NCBI RefSeq assembly: GCF_019457635.1
Contig: NZ_CP080412.1
Location: forward strand, 4,464,001-4,528,000
Reading direction: 5' to 3'
Source of the DNA: Shewanella mangrovisoli
Lineage (GTDB): Bacteria > Pseudomonadota > Gammaproteobacteria > Enterobacterales > Shewanellaceae
DNA length: 64,000 nt
Below the pieces are notes generated by a model. That model made no database searches. It saw nothing but the letters and a program-made list of their open reading frames with translations, and was not told the DNA's origin. A program made the position numbers and the translations under genes. Of the stretch, positions 40,646 through 49,028 are shown piece by piece. Numbering within the stretch: the first letter of the stretch is position 1; each line of letters starts with the position of its first letter.

Positions 40646-41001
40646 TATTTTGAACGCACAGACAAATGTTAACGATACAACTTAAAACATTTGTGACTTT
40701 TGAGATCCGCTTCACAATGGCTGTTTGGCCTGTTAATGCACTGTAGAAGCGCACTCGCTCGCAAAACCACTTCCGCAATAAAATCAATAACCTGCAAATT
40801 AAATGAATTTAACTTACATAACACCTAGCAACCAGTACGCCATCCATAGTTAACACACTAAAAACAACATATTTAAAAACATAGTGTTATGGATATTACG
40901 TCCAAAATATCGCCTTGCGACGAGTGAAATCCAAGCGTTAAAATGGCCTCAATGTGTAATTTAATTACACCCCTTCTTGATTGATACCCCAGTAGGCCAC
41001 C
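40646..41001 (+). other. Intergenic region upstream of the chemoreceptor gene
   Basis: This 356-bp AT-rich stretch has no coding potential that I can support. It contains a loose inverted pair CACTA / TAGTG near 40857-40886. No promoter matches the consensus well. Confidence 0.4.
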
Positions 41002-42585
41002 ATGTTTAACAATGCAAAAACCAGCACATTGACGGCGCTGCCATCAGTGTTTGCGAGTATTTTATTGATCATTATCGGCATTTCCTCCTATCGGGGCTTT
41101 GCTGAACTCAATAACACAAGCAGTCGACTCGTCAACAATACCAAGCTCGCCGAAACCTTCACCAATGTGCGTGAAGCCTTCTTCGAGTTGCGCTTAGCCA
41201 CCTTAGTCCATAACAGCGACGCCATCAGCTTGCAGCAACGCAATGTGCGGCAGCTTGTCGAGCAACTCGCAGAATTTAACACCGATTTTATGGGGCAAGA
41301 TGCCAGAACGATCCGCACGCTATTGCCACAAATCGAGCAATATGTGCGTCTCTATCAGCAGGAGTTAGCCTTCGCCAAACAAACGGGCACCGAACCTGAA
41401 CTCACGCCAGAACGTGGTGCACTTGGGCCCAAAGTGAGCAATGAGATCAATCAATTAGTCAAATTGATCACTCAACGCAACCATGAACTAGGCAAACAGG
41501 CCGAAGACAAAGTCAATGCCACCGAGGCTTTGCTCCTTGGTTTAATCCTGATCGCCATAGTCGCTTCTTTACTAAGCGCCCTGTTTATGAGCAGACGTTT
41601 GGTCAATATCGTTAATCAAATCAAGCGGGTTGTAGAACACCTTGCCGCAGGCGATCTCACCCAGAAGACTCAAATCAGTGGTCAAAATGAACTCTGCGCG
41701 CTTGGCGCCGATCTAGACCGAGTGATTGACCACTTGCGCCATATGATTTCCGATATTGCCCAGGCCTCTGAACATATGTCGGATCAAATTGGGCAGCTGA
41801 ATGTGCAGTCCAATGCCAATAGCCACGCATTGCAAACCCACGCGGTAGAAACCGACCAAGTGGTTACCGCCATGACCGAAATGAGTGCAACAGCCCATAA
41901 CGTGGCTGGTGATGCCGCCTCCGCCGCACGCTTTACCCAACAGGCGAATGAACAGGCTGATAAGTCGAAAAAGGCTGTCGAACAGGCGGCAAACACCGTC
42001 GTCGCCTTGGTTGGTAAGGTCGATACCGCCGCTCACACCATAGCGGAAATGAATGAAAACACTCGCCATATCGCCACCATTTTAGATGTGATTGGAGATA
42101 TCGCCGACCAAACCAACTTACTCGCCCTTAACGCCGCCATCGAAGCAGCCCGCGCCGGTGAACAGGGTCGAGGCTTTGCCGTCGTCGCCGACGAAGTACG
42201 CGCCCTCGCCGCTCGCACTCAGGCAAGCACGGCCGAGATCAATCAAATGTTAGAACGCCTACGCACGGGTGCTAACAGCGCCGTTAATGCGATGGATGAG
42301 ACTAAGCAGAGTTGCCAAGACGCAGCGGACACCACCACGCTGGTCACCGAAAGCCTTGAGACATTGACCACCTATGTATTTGATATCAATGGATTGAGCA
42401 ATCAAATCGCAACCGCCGCCGAAGAACAAAGCGCAGTGAGTGAAGAGATTAATCGTAACTTGAATACCATTCGCGAAATGGTTGAAGAGTTAAATCAAAG
42501 TGGTAAAGCGACCCTCAATAGCGCGACCTCTTTGGCCGCCACTAAAGAACAGTTAACAGGCGTAGTCTCGCATTTTAGACTCTAA
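41002..42585 (+). CDS. Methyl-accepting chemotaxis protein
   Basis: This 527-residue receptor has a first membrane segment at about 10-30 (ALPSVFASILLIIIGISSY). A helical periplasmic domain of about 145 residues follows, then a second membrane segment near 178-197 (LLLGLILIAIVASLLSALF) and a HAMP domain. The long cytoplasmic signalling domain has the hairpin tip IEAARAGEQGRGFAVVADEV. The ligand domain looks like a four-helix bundle. A formate or redox ligand is conceivable from position only. No C-terminal CheR pentapeptide is seen (it ends VVSHFRL). Confidence 0.92.
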   Translation: MFNNAKTSTLTALPSVFASILLIIIGISSYRGFAELNNTSSRLVNNTKLAETFTNVREAFFELRLATLVHNSDAISLQQRNVRQLVEQLAEFNTDFMGQDARTIRTLLPQIEQYVRLYQQELAFAKQTGTEPELTPERGALGPKVSNEINQLVKLITQRNHELGKQAEDKVNATEALLLGLILIAIVASLLSALFMSRRLVNIVNQIKRVVEHLAAGDLTQKTQISGQNELCALGADLDRVIDHLRHMISDIAQASEHMSDQIGQLNVQSNANSHALQTHAVETDQVVTAMTEMSATAHNVAGDAASAARFTQQANEQADKSKKAVEQAANTVVALVGKVDTAAHTIAEMNENTRHIATILDVIGDIADQTNLLALNAAIEAARAGEQGRGFAVVADEVRALAARTQASTAEINQMLERLRTGANSAVNAMDETKQSCQDAADTTTLVTESLETLTTYVFDINGLSNQIATAAEEQSAVSEEINRNLNTIREMVEELNQSGKATLNSATSLAATKEQLTGVVSHFRL

Positions 42586-42608
42586 TTCGAGTCAGCTAAG
42601 TCGTTACC

Positions 42609-42641
42609 ATGGCCTAATATCGCAAGATGTTAGGCCATTTT
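42609..42641 (+). terminator. Terminator after the chemoreceptor gene
   Basis: ATGGCCTAA and TTAGGCCAT form a 9-bp stem around a 12-nt loop, followed by TTTT. Confidence 0.75.
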
Positions 42642-42728
42642 CGATTAAGGGCTGAACAGATATTAATGACAACATCACAATCTCTGCACTCGTACACTTC
42701 ATTCATAATGAGCCATTAAATACATCAA

Positions 42729-42755
42729 AAAAATAAAGGCACCCTAAGGTGCCTT
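42729..42755 (-). terminator. Terminator of the large lipoprotein gene
   Basis: AAGGCACC (42736-42743) and GGTGCCTT (42748-42755) form a short stem, followed on the leftward strand by T-rich DNA. It lies 10 bp past the stop at 42765. Confidence 0.75.
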
Positions 42756-42764
42756 CATAATCGA

Positions 42765-44735
42765 TTAGTGGTTAATTCCCACCGAAGAGTGATAACGAAT
42801 CACACCATTTAAAGGCGGCATGGTATTTTCACAACGCTGATTAAAGTTAACTGCTAGAGATTTAACAGATTTATCAGCATTATAGCTTAACTCAAGCACC
42901 TCAAAATCCCCGATACTTTGATTGCAGCCACGACCATCACCCGTAAATGACAAACCTGCCGTCAAGGGGCCTTGGAACGGATAACGAGTAGCATTGATAT
43001 ATTTCTTCACTTGCAGGTTTTCACCAGCGGGTGCAGCAATATCAAAGCTCCACCAAGTATTTCCGTCAATAGATAAGGTGATTGCATTTAAGCGGTTGTC
43101 GTAATTCGTTGGCGTGAACACTGCACTGCTCGAATCCATAATCACTGTTTTCCCACCACCAATGTAGTCGCCTTGCGGGCTCACATAGTGCATGAATGTG
43201 TCACTGCCAGCGTAATAGTGAATCGTTAAAGTTCGGAATACTTGGTATCCCTGTCCATTGGACACTTCTAACTTTATCTCGACATCAGATGTCACTTCAT
43301 TTGGAACGGTAAAACCTGTCTTGGCACTGGTTGGATTTGAAAAAACAATACCGACATTATTCACATCTACCCACTTAAATGTCAGCGCACTACCTTTATT
43401 CATGACGGTTTGTGAAGCATCGAGCTTTGGCGTGTCGTTGGCTTTATATAAATAGCTACTTGCAGCCACATCGATAATGATTGCATCACTGGTTTTAAAA
43501 CGTTCAGACCACATGGTATTCGCCACTGCACCAAATTTGCTTTCAAGCAAAACACCATTAAAGCGATATACCGTATTCGCCTTTAAATCTGTCTCTGGCG
43601 TGATGTTTAATATCGCACCATTCACGCTAATTTTGGCTGCAACTTTTCGGTATGGCCATGAATCCTCATCAAAAGAACTTTCGTAAACTTGGTCTTTGAT
43701 AGGGCGTGACATGAGTAATCGAATCGTCCCGCCGGACACAGGAAATGCTTGTAAATCCTGATCTTCAATAATGCCAACATAGTTAAAGTTGTCAGAGCGG
43801 AACTCAAATGATGAGTTGGATTTTCCACCCTCAAGATGCCACAAACTTCCCTCAACAATTTGACTCCAATAAACCATGTAAGCTTCTTTAGCAGTATTCA
43901 CATTGAGCATTTTAGAGTCAGTAACGAAGTTACTCGTCATTTGAACTGAGTCCTGAGCTGATGTACTGGCGACAATCGAGCCTTCATGGGGAAATTCGTT
44001 AAAATGTCCTTTCAATGGTTTAGTAAACTCAAAACCAAAGCCATTATTAAATTGTGCGACCGAAATCTGGCCTTTACCACTAATCGCATAAGTTGCATCG
44101 GAAAAGTTTTCCACTCTCGTTATAGAGAGATTGGTAAAACTTAACGCCGAATTACTATTTACAATTAATTTGACAGTGCTTTTGCTTTGAATGTTCAACT
44201 GTCTTTGCTGCGGCGAAATGTTATTTTCGAACAACATTTGACCAACCAAATTGAAGTTATCATCTCCATTAACCTGCAGATTAGAAATATCAATCGACCC
44301 CTTTGTCTTAGTGCCCTGTTGATATTCAGATAGCGTTAATGAACCTTCGCCATTCACAGTACTGTCGAGTGCTTGAATGTAACAATCACGATAGGACATA
44401 TTAAGACTATCGCCGACAGAAATGCCTTTTGAGTCATCGTTATCAATCAACTCAATCGTCGCTAAACCACCATTAGAGCAAGACTTTTCAGCACCATTAG
44501 CCTCGATATCGAAATTGCGTAAGATGTCATTAGCAAAAAAACCAACCTGCAAAACACTCTCCGCTAACGATAGCGAAGTGACAGCAACTTCCGTTGGGTA
44601 ATCAGCAACTTTAAAAGTTGTTGTCGGAGGAGGATTGGTCGGTGATGTGGGCGCTGTAGATTCGCCACCTCCACCGCCACAAGCAGATAAGACTAGTGTG
44701 CTGCCAAGTAATAGACAGATTCCTTTTGCGGTCAT
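42765..44735 (-). CDS. Large predicted lipoprotein with Ig/PKD-like domains, function unknown
   Basis: This is a 656-residue protein. Signal peptide and lipobox STLVLSACGGGGGE give a lipidated Cys at residue 19, then a Gly/Ser/Thr/Pro tether (to about residue 40). The first half is beta-rich without a recognised family. A bacterial Ig-like segment (about 335-420, LNITPETDLKANTVYRFNGV) follows, then a PKD-like segment (about 445-510, LDASQTVMNKGSALTFKWVD). It is probably surface- or periplasm-exposed. No enzyme motif is visible. An AGGGA site precedes the ATG, and the gene stands alone. Confidence 0.7.
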   Translation of the reverse strand: MTAKGICLLLGSTLVLSACGGGGGESTAPTSPTNPPPTTTFKVADYPTEVAVTSLSLAESVLQVGFFANDILRNFDIEANGAEKSCSNGGLATIELIDNDDSKGISVGDSLNMSYRDCYIQALDSTVNGEGSLTLSEYQQGTKTKGSIDISNLQVNGDDNFNLVGQMLFENNISPQQRQLNIQSKSTVKLIVNSNSALSFTNLSITRVENFSDATYAISGKGQISVAQFNNGFGFEFTKPLKGHFNEFPHEGSIVASTSAQDSVQMTSNFVTDSKMLNVNTAKEAYMVYWSQIVEGSLWHLEGGKSNSSFEFRSDNFNYVGIIEDQDLQAFPVSGGTIRLLMSRPIKDQVYESSFDEDSWPYRKVAAKISVNGAILNITPETDLKANTVYRFNGVLLESKFGAVANTMWSERFKTSDAIIIDVAASSYLYKANDTPKLDASQTVMNKGSALTFKWVDVNNVGIVFSNPTSAKTGFTVPNEVTSDVEIKLEVSNGQGYQVFRTLTIHYYAGSDTFMHYVSPQGDYIGGGKTVIMDSSSAVFTPTNYDNRLNAITLSIDGNTWWSFDIAAPAGENLQVKKYINATRYPFQGPLTAGLSFTGDGRGCNQSIGDFEVLELSYNADKSVKSLAVNFNQRCENTMPPLNGVIRYHSSVGINH

Positions 44736-44993
44736 ATTCGTTCCCTAAACTAGCAAAAACAGATCATATTTTTAATTTGCCTGCTACTTTACCGAATTAA
44801 TTAAAGTTAACAACAAGTATCCATAATTTAACAACAAGTTAATCGGCCAGCATAAGTTAATGCTAATTAAGCGATGCACATTTATGAGTGAGTGACCACA
44901 TTCTAACTTATCAATAAAACACTCATATATTTCATCTACGACATTAAGATATACGTTGCTTCAACCTATTAATAAGGCTGCTATCGTTTCCCA

Positions 44994-45929
44994 CTATTTG
45001 GTGATGGTTTTCACCCCATCTGGATCTTGCTCTAAGCTCGCCCAATATCCTGCCAGCAGGGCACCTGATAGGTTATGCCAAATCGAGAAAATCGCGCTGG
45101 GAACGGCGGAGAGCGGGCTAAAAAACTTGATGCATAGTGCGGTCGCAAGACCTGAGTTTTGCAGCCCCACCTCAATCGAAATGGTTTTACACACTGTATG
45201 GTTAAAGCCGAGCAAGCGGCAGCAGGTATAACCCAAGACGAGTCCCAAACCATTATGTAGAAACACAGCAAGTAAAATCACAGGCCCTACCTGCGTAAAT
45301 TGGCCCGCATTTAAGGCCACAATAATGCTGATGGCCAGCACTATCGCCACGATAGAAATGATGGGTAATGCAGGAGCAAGTTTAGCCACCTGCGGTTTAA
45401 AGAAATGATTCAACACCACACCCACAGTCACAGGAATAAGCACGATTTTAACGAGACTGACTAGCATATCCATTAAAGGAATGGCGACCATCTCACCGAT
45501 TAATAGCTGAATAATCAACGGCGTGAGCACCACACCCGCTAAGGTGGAGAGCGCCGTCATAGTGATAGATAAGGCGACATCGCCCTTGGCCAAATAGCAG
45601 ATCACGTTCGATGCCGTGCCGCCCGCCACGCTCCCCACCAGCACCATGCCTATGGTCAATTCACGATTGAGCCCCAGTAGCAAACTAATGGCTAAGGCAC
45701 TTAAGGGCATTAGGGTAAATTGCAAGATTAAGCCAGTGACAACAGCGCGCTTCTGCTTGAATGCATTGGCAAAATCCCGCACATCTAAGGTCAATCCCAT
45801 GGATAACATAATCACCACCAGCAGCGGCACTATGCTGGTTTTCAATCCGCTAAACCACGCGGGCATCAAATACGCCGTACCCGCCCCGAGTAAGGCAAAT
45901 AGCGGAAAAAAGCGGTTGATATTAACCAA
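44994..45929 (-). CDS. Bile acid:sodium symporter (BASS) family transporter
   Basis: This 311-residue membrane protein has about nine or ten hydrophobic segments. Family-typical stretches are MLSMGLTLDVRDF (about 40-52), GSVAGGTASNVICYLAKGDVALS (88-110, crossover motif) and SIEVGLQNSGLATAL near 255. The start codon appears to be TTG (45927-45929) with GGAGG 7 bp upstream; no ATG is available nearby. The substrate is unknown: members carry bile acids, pantoate, pyruvate or other anions with Na+. The 258-bp gap to the right shows only a direct repeat of TTAACAACAAGT. Confidence 0.88.
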   Translation of the reverse strand: MVNINRFFPLFALLGAGTAYLMPAWFSGLKTSIVPLLVVIMLSMGLTLDVRDFANAFKQKRAVVTGLILQFTLMPLSALAISLLLGLNRELTIGMVLVGSVAGGTASNVICYLAKGDVALSITMTALSTLAGVVLTPLIIQLLIGEMVAIPLMDMLVSLVKIVLIPVTVGVVLNHFFKPQVAKLAPALPIISIVAIVLAISIIVALNAGQFTQVGPVILLAVFLHNGLGLVLGYTCCRLLGFNHTVCKTISIEVGLQNSGLATALCIKFFSPLSAVPSAIFSIWHNLSGALLAGYWASLEQDPDGVKTITK

Positions 45930-46315
45930 TGGGGATCCTCCGAGATTTCAGGCAGTTTGGCGAGATAAAGCCATGACCGCAGGGATAATGACAGCCTGAT
46001 ACCCTCAGTACAAGTCAAAATACCCACAAGTAAGAAGCTCAACTTTTTATCATTTCAGTCTTTCGATTGAGCCCTAAAGTTAATCGCTCAAATTCAACAA
46101 CAAAGGCCCAAAAACCTCAGTAAATATGCATCTACAATTACTAAAACATGATCTGCTTAACAAAAAGCCAGTGATTTCCTTGTTAGGAAACCGTAACTTA
46201 TAACCAGTTCACGTTTTGCTTACTCCATACGAGGTAGTCTAATTGCGCTAGGTGGTCGTGAATTACCTAAAGCAATTTCGGTGTTTACGGTTAGCACTCT
46301 CAGATAGGAATCGTT
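45930..46315 (+). other. Intergenic region upstream of the HemN-like gene
   Basis: This 386-bp gap lies between divergent genes. It should hold both promoters; no clear -35/-10 pair, operator or hairpin was recognised. Confidence 0.4.
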
Positions 46316-47653
46316 ATGTCTTCAGTTATTCAAACGCTCAATGGCGCGATCGCAACGCCTTATCAAGCGAATATTACCGTCCCTAACTGGATGCTCAGCT
46401 CGATGGAACGAGTCATGCAGTATTATGTCGATAAGAATCTTCGCCTCGATACGCTCTCCGCCGACATCATGCCCGCCCCGGTTGAAGGTAAAAAGTACAT
46501 GCTTTATGCCCATGTACCCTTCTGCCATACCTTGTGTTCATACTGTACCTTCCACCGTTTTATGTTTAAGGAAGACAAGGCGCGCGCTTACTTTATCTCT
46601 CTGCGTAAAGAGATGGAGATGGTCAAAGCCTTAGGTTATGACTTTGAATCTATGTACATTGGCGGCGGCACCACCACAGTATTAGAAGACGAACTCGCCC
46701 GCACCATTGAGCATGCCAAGACCCTCTTCCCAAGTATTAAAGAAGTGTCCTGCGAGTCGGACCCACAGCATTTAGACAGCCCAGGCTTTAAGCAACTCAA
46801 GGGCTTAGTGGACCGCATGTCCATCGGCGTACAAAGCTTTAACGACGACATTTTAAAAATGACCGACCGCCTCGAAAAATTCGGCACGGGTCAGCAAACC
46901 TTCGACAAGATTATGGCGGCCAAAGAGCTGTTCCCTATTATCAACGTCGACCTGATTTTTGGCTTCCGCGGTCAAACCGATGAAGTGATCCAGCACGACT
47001 TAGACATGGCCTCGCGCCTCGACCCCAGACAGATCACCACCTATCCGCTGATGATTACGCACCAAACGCGTAAGAGTGTTAAGGGCAAGCTGGCCGCACC
47101 ACAGGCGGATATGGCCAACCAATATCGCCAGATCTTAAACAGTTTAAATGGTCAATACAATCAGTTGTCTGCATGGGCCTTTGGTAAGGCAAATGACGAA
47201 GGCTTCGACGAATATGTGATCGACTACGATGAGTATTTAGGGGTGGGTTCTGGCTCATTTAGCTTCCTGAACGACACTTTATACGTCAACACCTTCTCCC
47301 TGCGTAAATACCAAGAGCGGATCGCCGCTGGCAAGATGGGCGTCGAGCAACAGAAAAACTACAGTAAAAAGGATGTAATGCAGTATCGCTTCCTGCTGGG
47401 AATGTTCTCAGGCCGTCTATCGCGCAAATATTTCCGCGAGACCTTTGGCGTTAACTTAGACACAGCGCTGTTTAAGGAAATGACCTCGATGAAGCTGATT
47501 GGCGCCATCAAGAATGACCCCACCGATCCCGATAATCTGATCATCACAGATAACGGTAAGATGATGGGCCTGTTAATGATGAAAGAGTTCTACGCCGGCA
47601 TGGATAACGTACGTGCGCAGTTACGTAAACCACTCAAGCCCTGCGATATGTAA
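46316..47653 (+). CDS. HemN/HemW-like radical SAM protein
   Basis: This 445-residue protein carries the radical SAM cluster motif as C-x3-C-x2-C in VPFCHTLCSYCTFHRFMF (about residues 66-83). The SAM-binding glycine motif YIGGGTTTVLEDEL follows. The body (SIGVQSFNDDILKMTDR, VDLIFGFRGQTDEVIQ) matches the oxygen-independent coproporphyrinogen oxidase family, and the C-terminal HemN domain is present. It differs from true HemN and from HemW (normally CPYCDF). Closer relatives include haem-handling ChuW/HutW proteins, but no haem transport genes adjoin. The exact reaction is uncertain. Confidence 0.82.
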   Translation: MSSVIQTLNGAIATPYQANITVPNWMLSSMERVMQYYVDKNLRLDTLSADIMPAPVEGKKYMLYAHVPFCHTLCSYCTFHRFMFKEDKARAYFISLRKEMEMVKALGYDFESMYIGGGTTTVLEDELARTIEHAKTLFPSIKEVSCESDPQHLDSPGFKQLKGLVDRMSIGVQSFNDDILKMTDRLEKFGTGQQTFDKIMAAKELFPIINVDLIFGFRGQTDEVIQHDLDMASRLDPRQITTYPLMITHQTRKSVKGKLAAPQADMANQYRQILNSLNGQYNQLSAWAFGKANDEGFDEYVIDYDEYLGVGSGSFSFLNDTLYVNTFSLRKYQERIAAGKMGVEQQKNYSKKDVMQYRFLLGMFSGRLSRKYFRETFGVNLDTALFKEMTSMKLIGAIKNDPTDPDNLIITDNGKMMGLLMMKEFYAGMDNVRAQLRKPLKPCDM

Positions 47654-47669
47654 ATATCAGTTAAACCAC

Positions 47670-47696
47670 AAAAGGCCCATGATGGGCCTTTTTGTT
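47670..47696. terminator. Terminator after the HemN-like gene
   Basis: AAAAGGCCCAT and ATGGGCCTTTT are perfect inverted arms (47670-47680, 47682-47692), followed by TGTT. Confidence 0.85.
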
Positions 47697-47768
47697 AGCG
47701 CCATTTCAGGCTACGCTTGCCACCACTCATGCATGAGTCTGTCACCCAGTAATAAAGGAGTATTCGTT

Positions 47769-48002
47769 ATGGGTTTTAATGAGCAAGAAAAACAAGCACT
47801 ACTCGCCGTTAAAGGCGTTGGCCCGACAGTCATTAAACGCTTTGAAGAAATCGGCATTAGCTCACTCGCGCAGTTGGCCGAGCATGAGGTCGAGGATATC
47901 GCCAACCTAGTCGCCAGCATGTTACGCACCACTTGCTGGAAGAACAGCCCACAGGCACGCAATGCTATTGCCGCTGCCATTGAGCTTGCCCGCCGCGCCT
48001 AA
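47769..48002 (+). CDS. Small helix-hairpin-helix protein
   Basis: This 77-residue protein starts at the ATG at 47769, eight bases after AAGGAG; longer frames overlap the terminator and are rejected. The sequence LLAVKGVGPTVIKRFEEIGISSLAQLA is a helix-hairpin-helix of the type found in DNA-binding and DUF4332-like proteins. It is followed by an extra helical part with LRTTCWKNSPQARNAIAAAI. Non-specific nucleic-acid binding is the usual role of the motif; the cellular function is unknown. Confidence 0.8.
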   Translation: MGFNEQEKQALLAVKGVGPTVIKRFEEIGISSLAQLAEHEVEDIANLVASMLRTTCWKNSPQARNAIAAAIELARRA

Positions 48003-48029
48003 TCCTTATTGCTATTTTTAGAGATGTTT

Positions 48030-48971
48030 ATGCCAATCCATGTTCGCACCTTAGTGGGCAGTTTACTCGCCTTGCTGCTGAGCTTTTCGGCCTTAGCCAA
48101 TGACAGCAGTTTTGGCGATGCTAATGGCTCTATCACCCTTAAATATCAGCCGCATATCAGTATGGACAAGGAGTCGCTCTTTATCAGCGAGGCCGAAGTT
48201 AGGGTCGATTATGTGTTTACCAATACCAGCTCGCAGGATCTTATCGTCCCCATCGCCTTTCCCATGCCGCCGATGTTTTTTGGCTCAGCCGATCACAGCA
48301 GCATCGATAACTTCACCCTCAAAGTAAATGGCAAAAACCAACCAACCGAGCACAGGCTCGTCGCCCAACTTGCCGATAAGACGGATATTTCACTAGAGCT
48401 TAAAAATCTCGGCTGGGGCGTAGAGGAAGTCGCTTACTTTGTCGAATCTGGCGAAGTCCCCAAGGGCAAACCCGCGCTCCCCAAGGAATGGTTAGATGAG
48501 GAGCAACAAATCGCCTTTACCCTGAGTGACTACTTTGTATGGGAACAAACCTTTCCCGCGGGCCAATCTGTCTCTATCAGCCACAGTTATACACCGAGCC
48601 TCTCAACGGGCATCCCCGATACTGCCAATAGTATTATCGATACTTACACTGAACTTGCCTGTTTAGATGAAAGCGCTAAGCAAGGTATTCGAAAGCGAAA
48701 CCTTATCGTTAAACAAGACGGCGAAGATGTTGAATATGGCGTGGAATGGAGCCACCTTAGCTATATTTTGGTCACGGCCAATAACTGGCAAGGGGCGATT
48801 AAGGACTTCAAACTGACGCTGAAAAAATCCCAGCCCACAGATCTCATTAGCCTGTGTTTTGATGGCGAGCTTAAAAAAACCGATCCACTCACCTTTGAGT
48901 TCCAGCAAAAGCAGTTCACGCCAACGCAGGATCTCAGCATCCTATTTATCCGTAAACCGGATTTTGAATAA
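48030..48971 (+). CDS. DUF4424-type periplasmic protein
   Basis: I prefer the ATG at 48030 (GAG six bases upstream), giving 313 residues. ATG 48024 and TTG 48009 are alternatives. The signal peptide is MPIHVRTLVGSLLALLLSF with cleavage near SALA-ND. The body reads as a beta-rich domain (VRVDYVFTNTSSQDLIVPIAF, FVWEQTFPAGQSVSISHSY) matching DUF4424, an uncharacterised exported family. It lies 27 bp after the HhH gene and may share its transcript. Confidence 0.78.
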   Translation: MPIHVRTLVGSLLALLLSFSALANDSSFGDANGSITLKYQPHISMDKESLFISEAEVRVDYVFTNTSSQDLIVPIAFPMPPMFFGSADHSSIDNFTLKVNGKNQPTEHRLVAQLADKTDISLELKNLGWGVEEVAYFVESGEVPKGKPALPKEWLDEEQQIAFTLSDYFVWEQTFPAGQSVSISHSYTPSLSTGIPDTANSIIDTYTELACLDESAKQGIRKRNLIVKQDGEDVEYGVEWSHLSYILVTANNWQGAIKDFKLTLKKSQPTDLISLCFDGELKKTDPLTFEFQQKQFTPTQDLSILFIRKPDFE

Positions 48972-48974
48972 TCA

Positions 48975-49001
48975 AAAAAGCCAGCTAAATGCTGGCTTTT
49001 T
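48975..49001. terminator. Bidirectional terminator
   Basis: The arms AAAAAGCCAGC and GCTGGCTTTTT surround a 5-nt loop between the DUF4424 gene and the leftward TonB receptor gene. Confidence 0.85.
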
Positions 49002-49028
49002 GTATTAAGCGACTATTTTTAAACTCGG

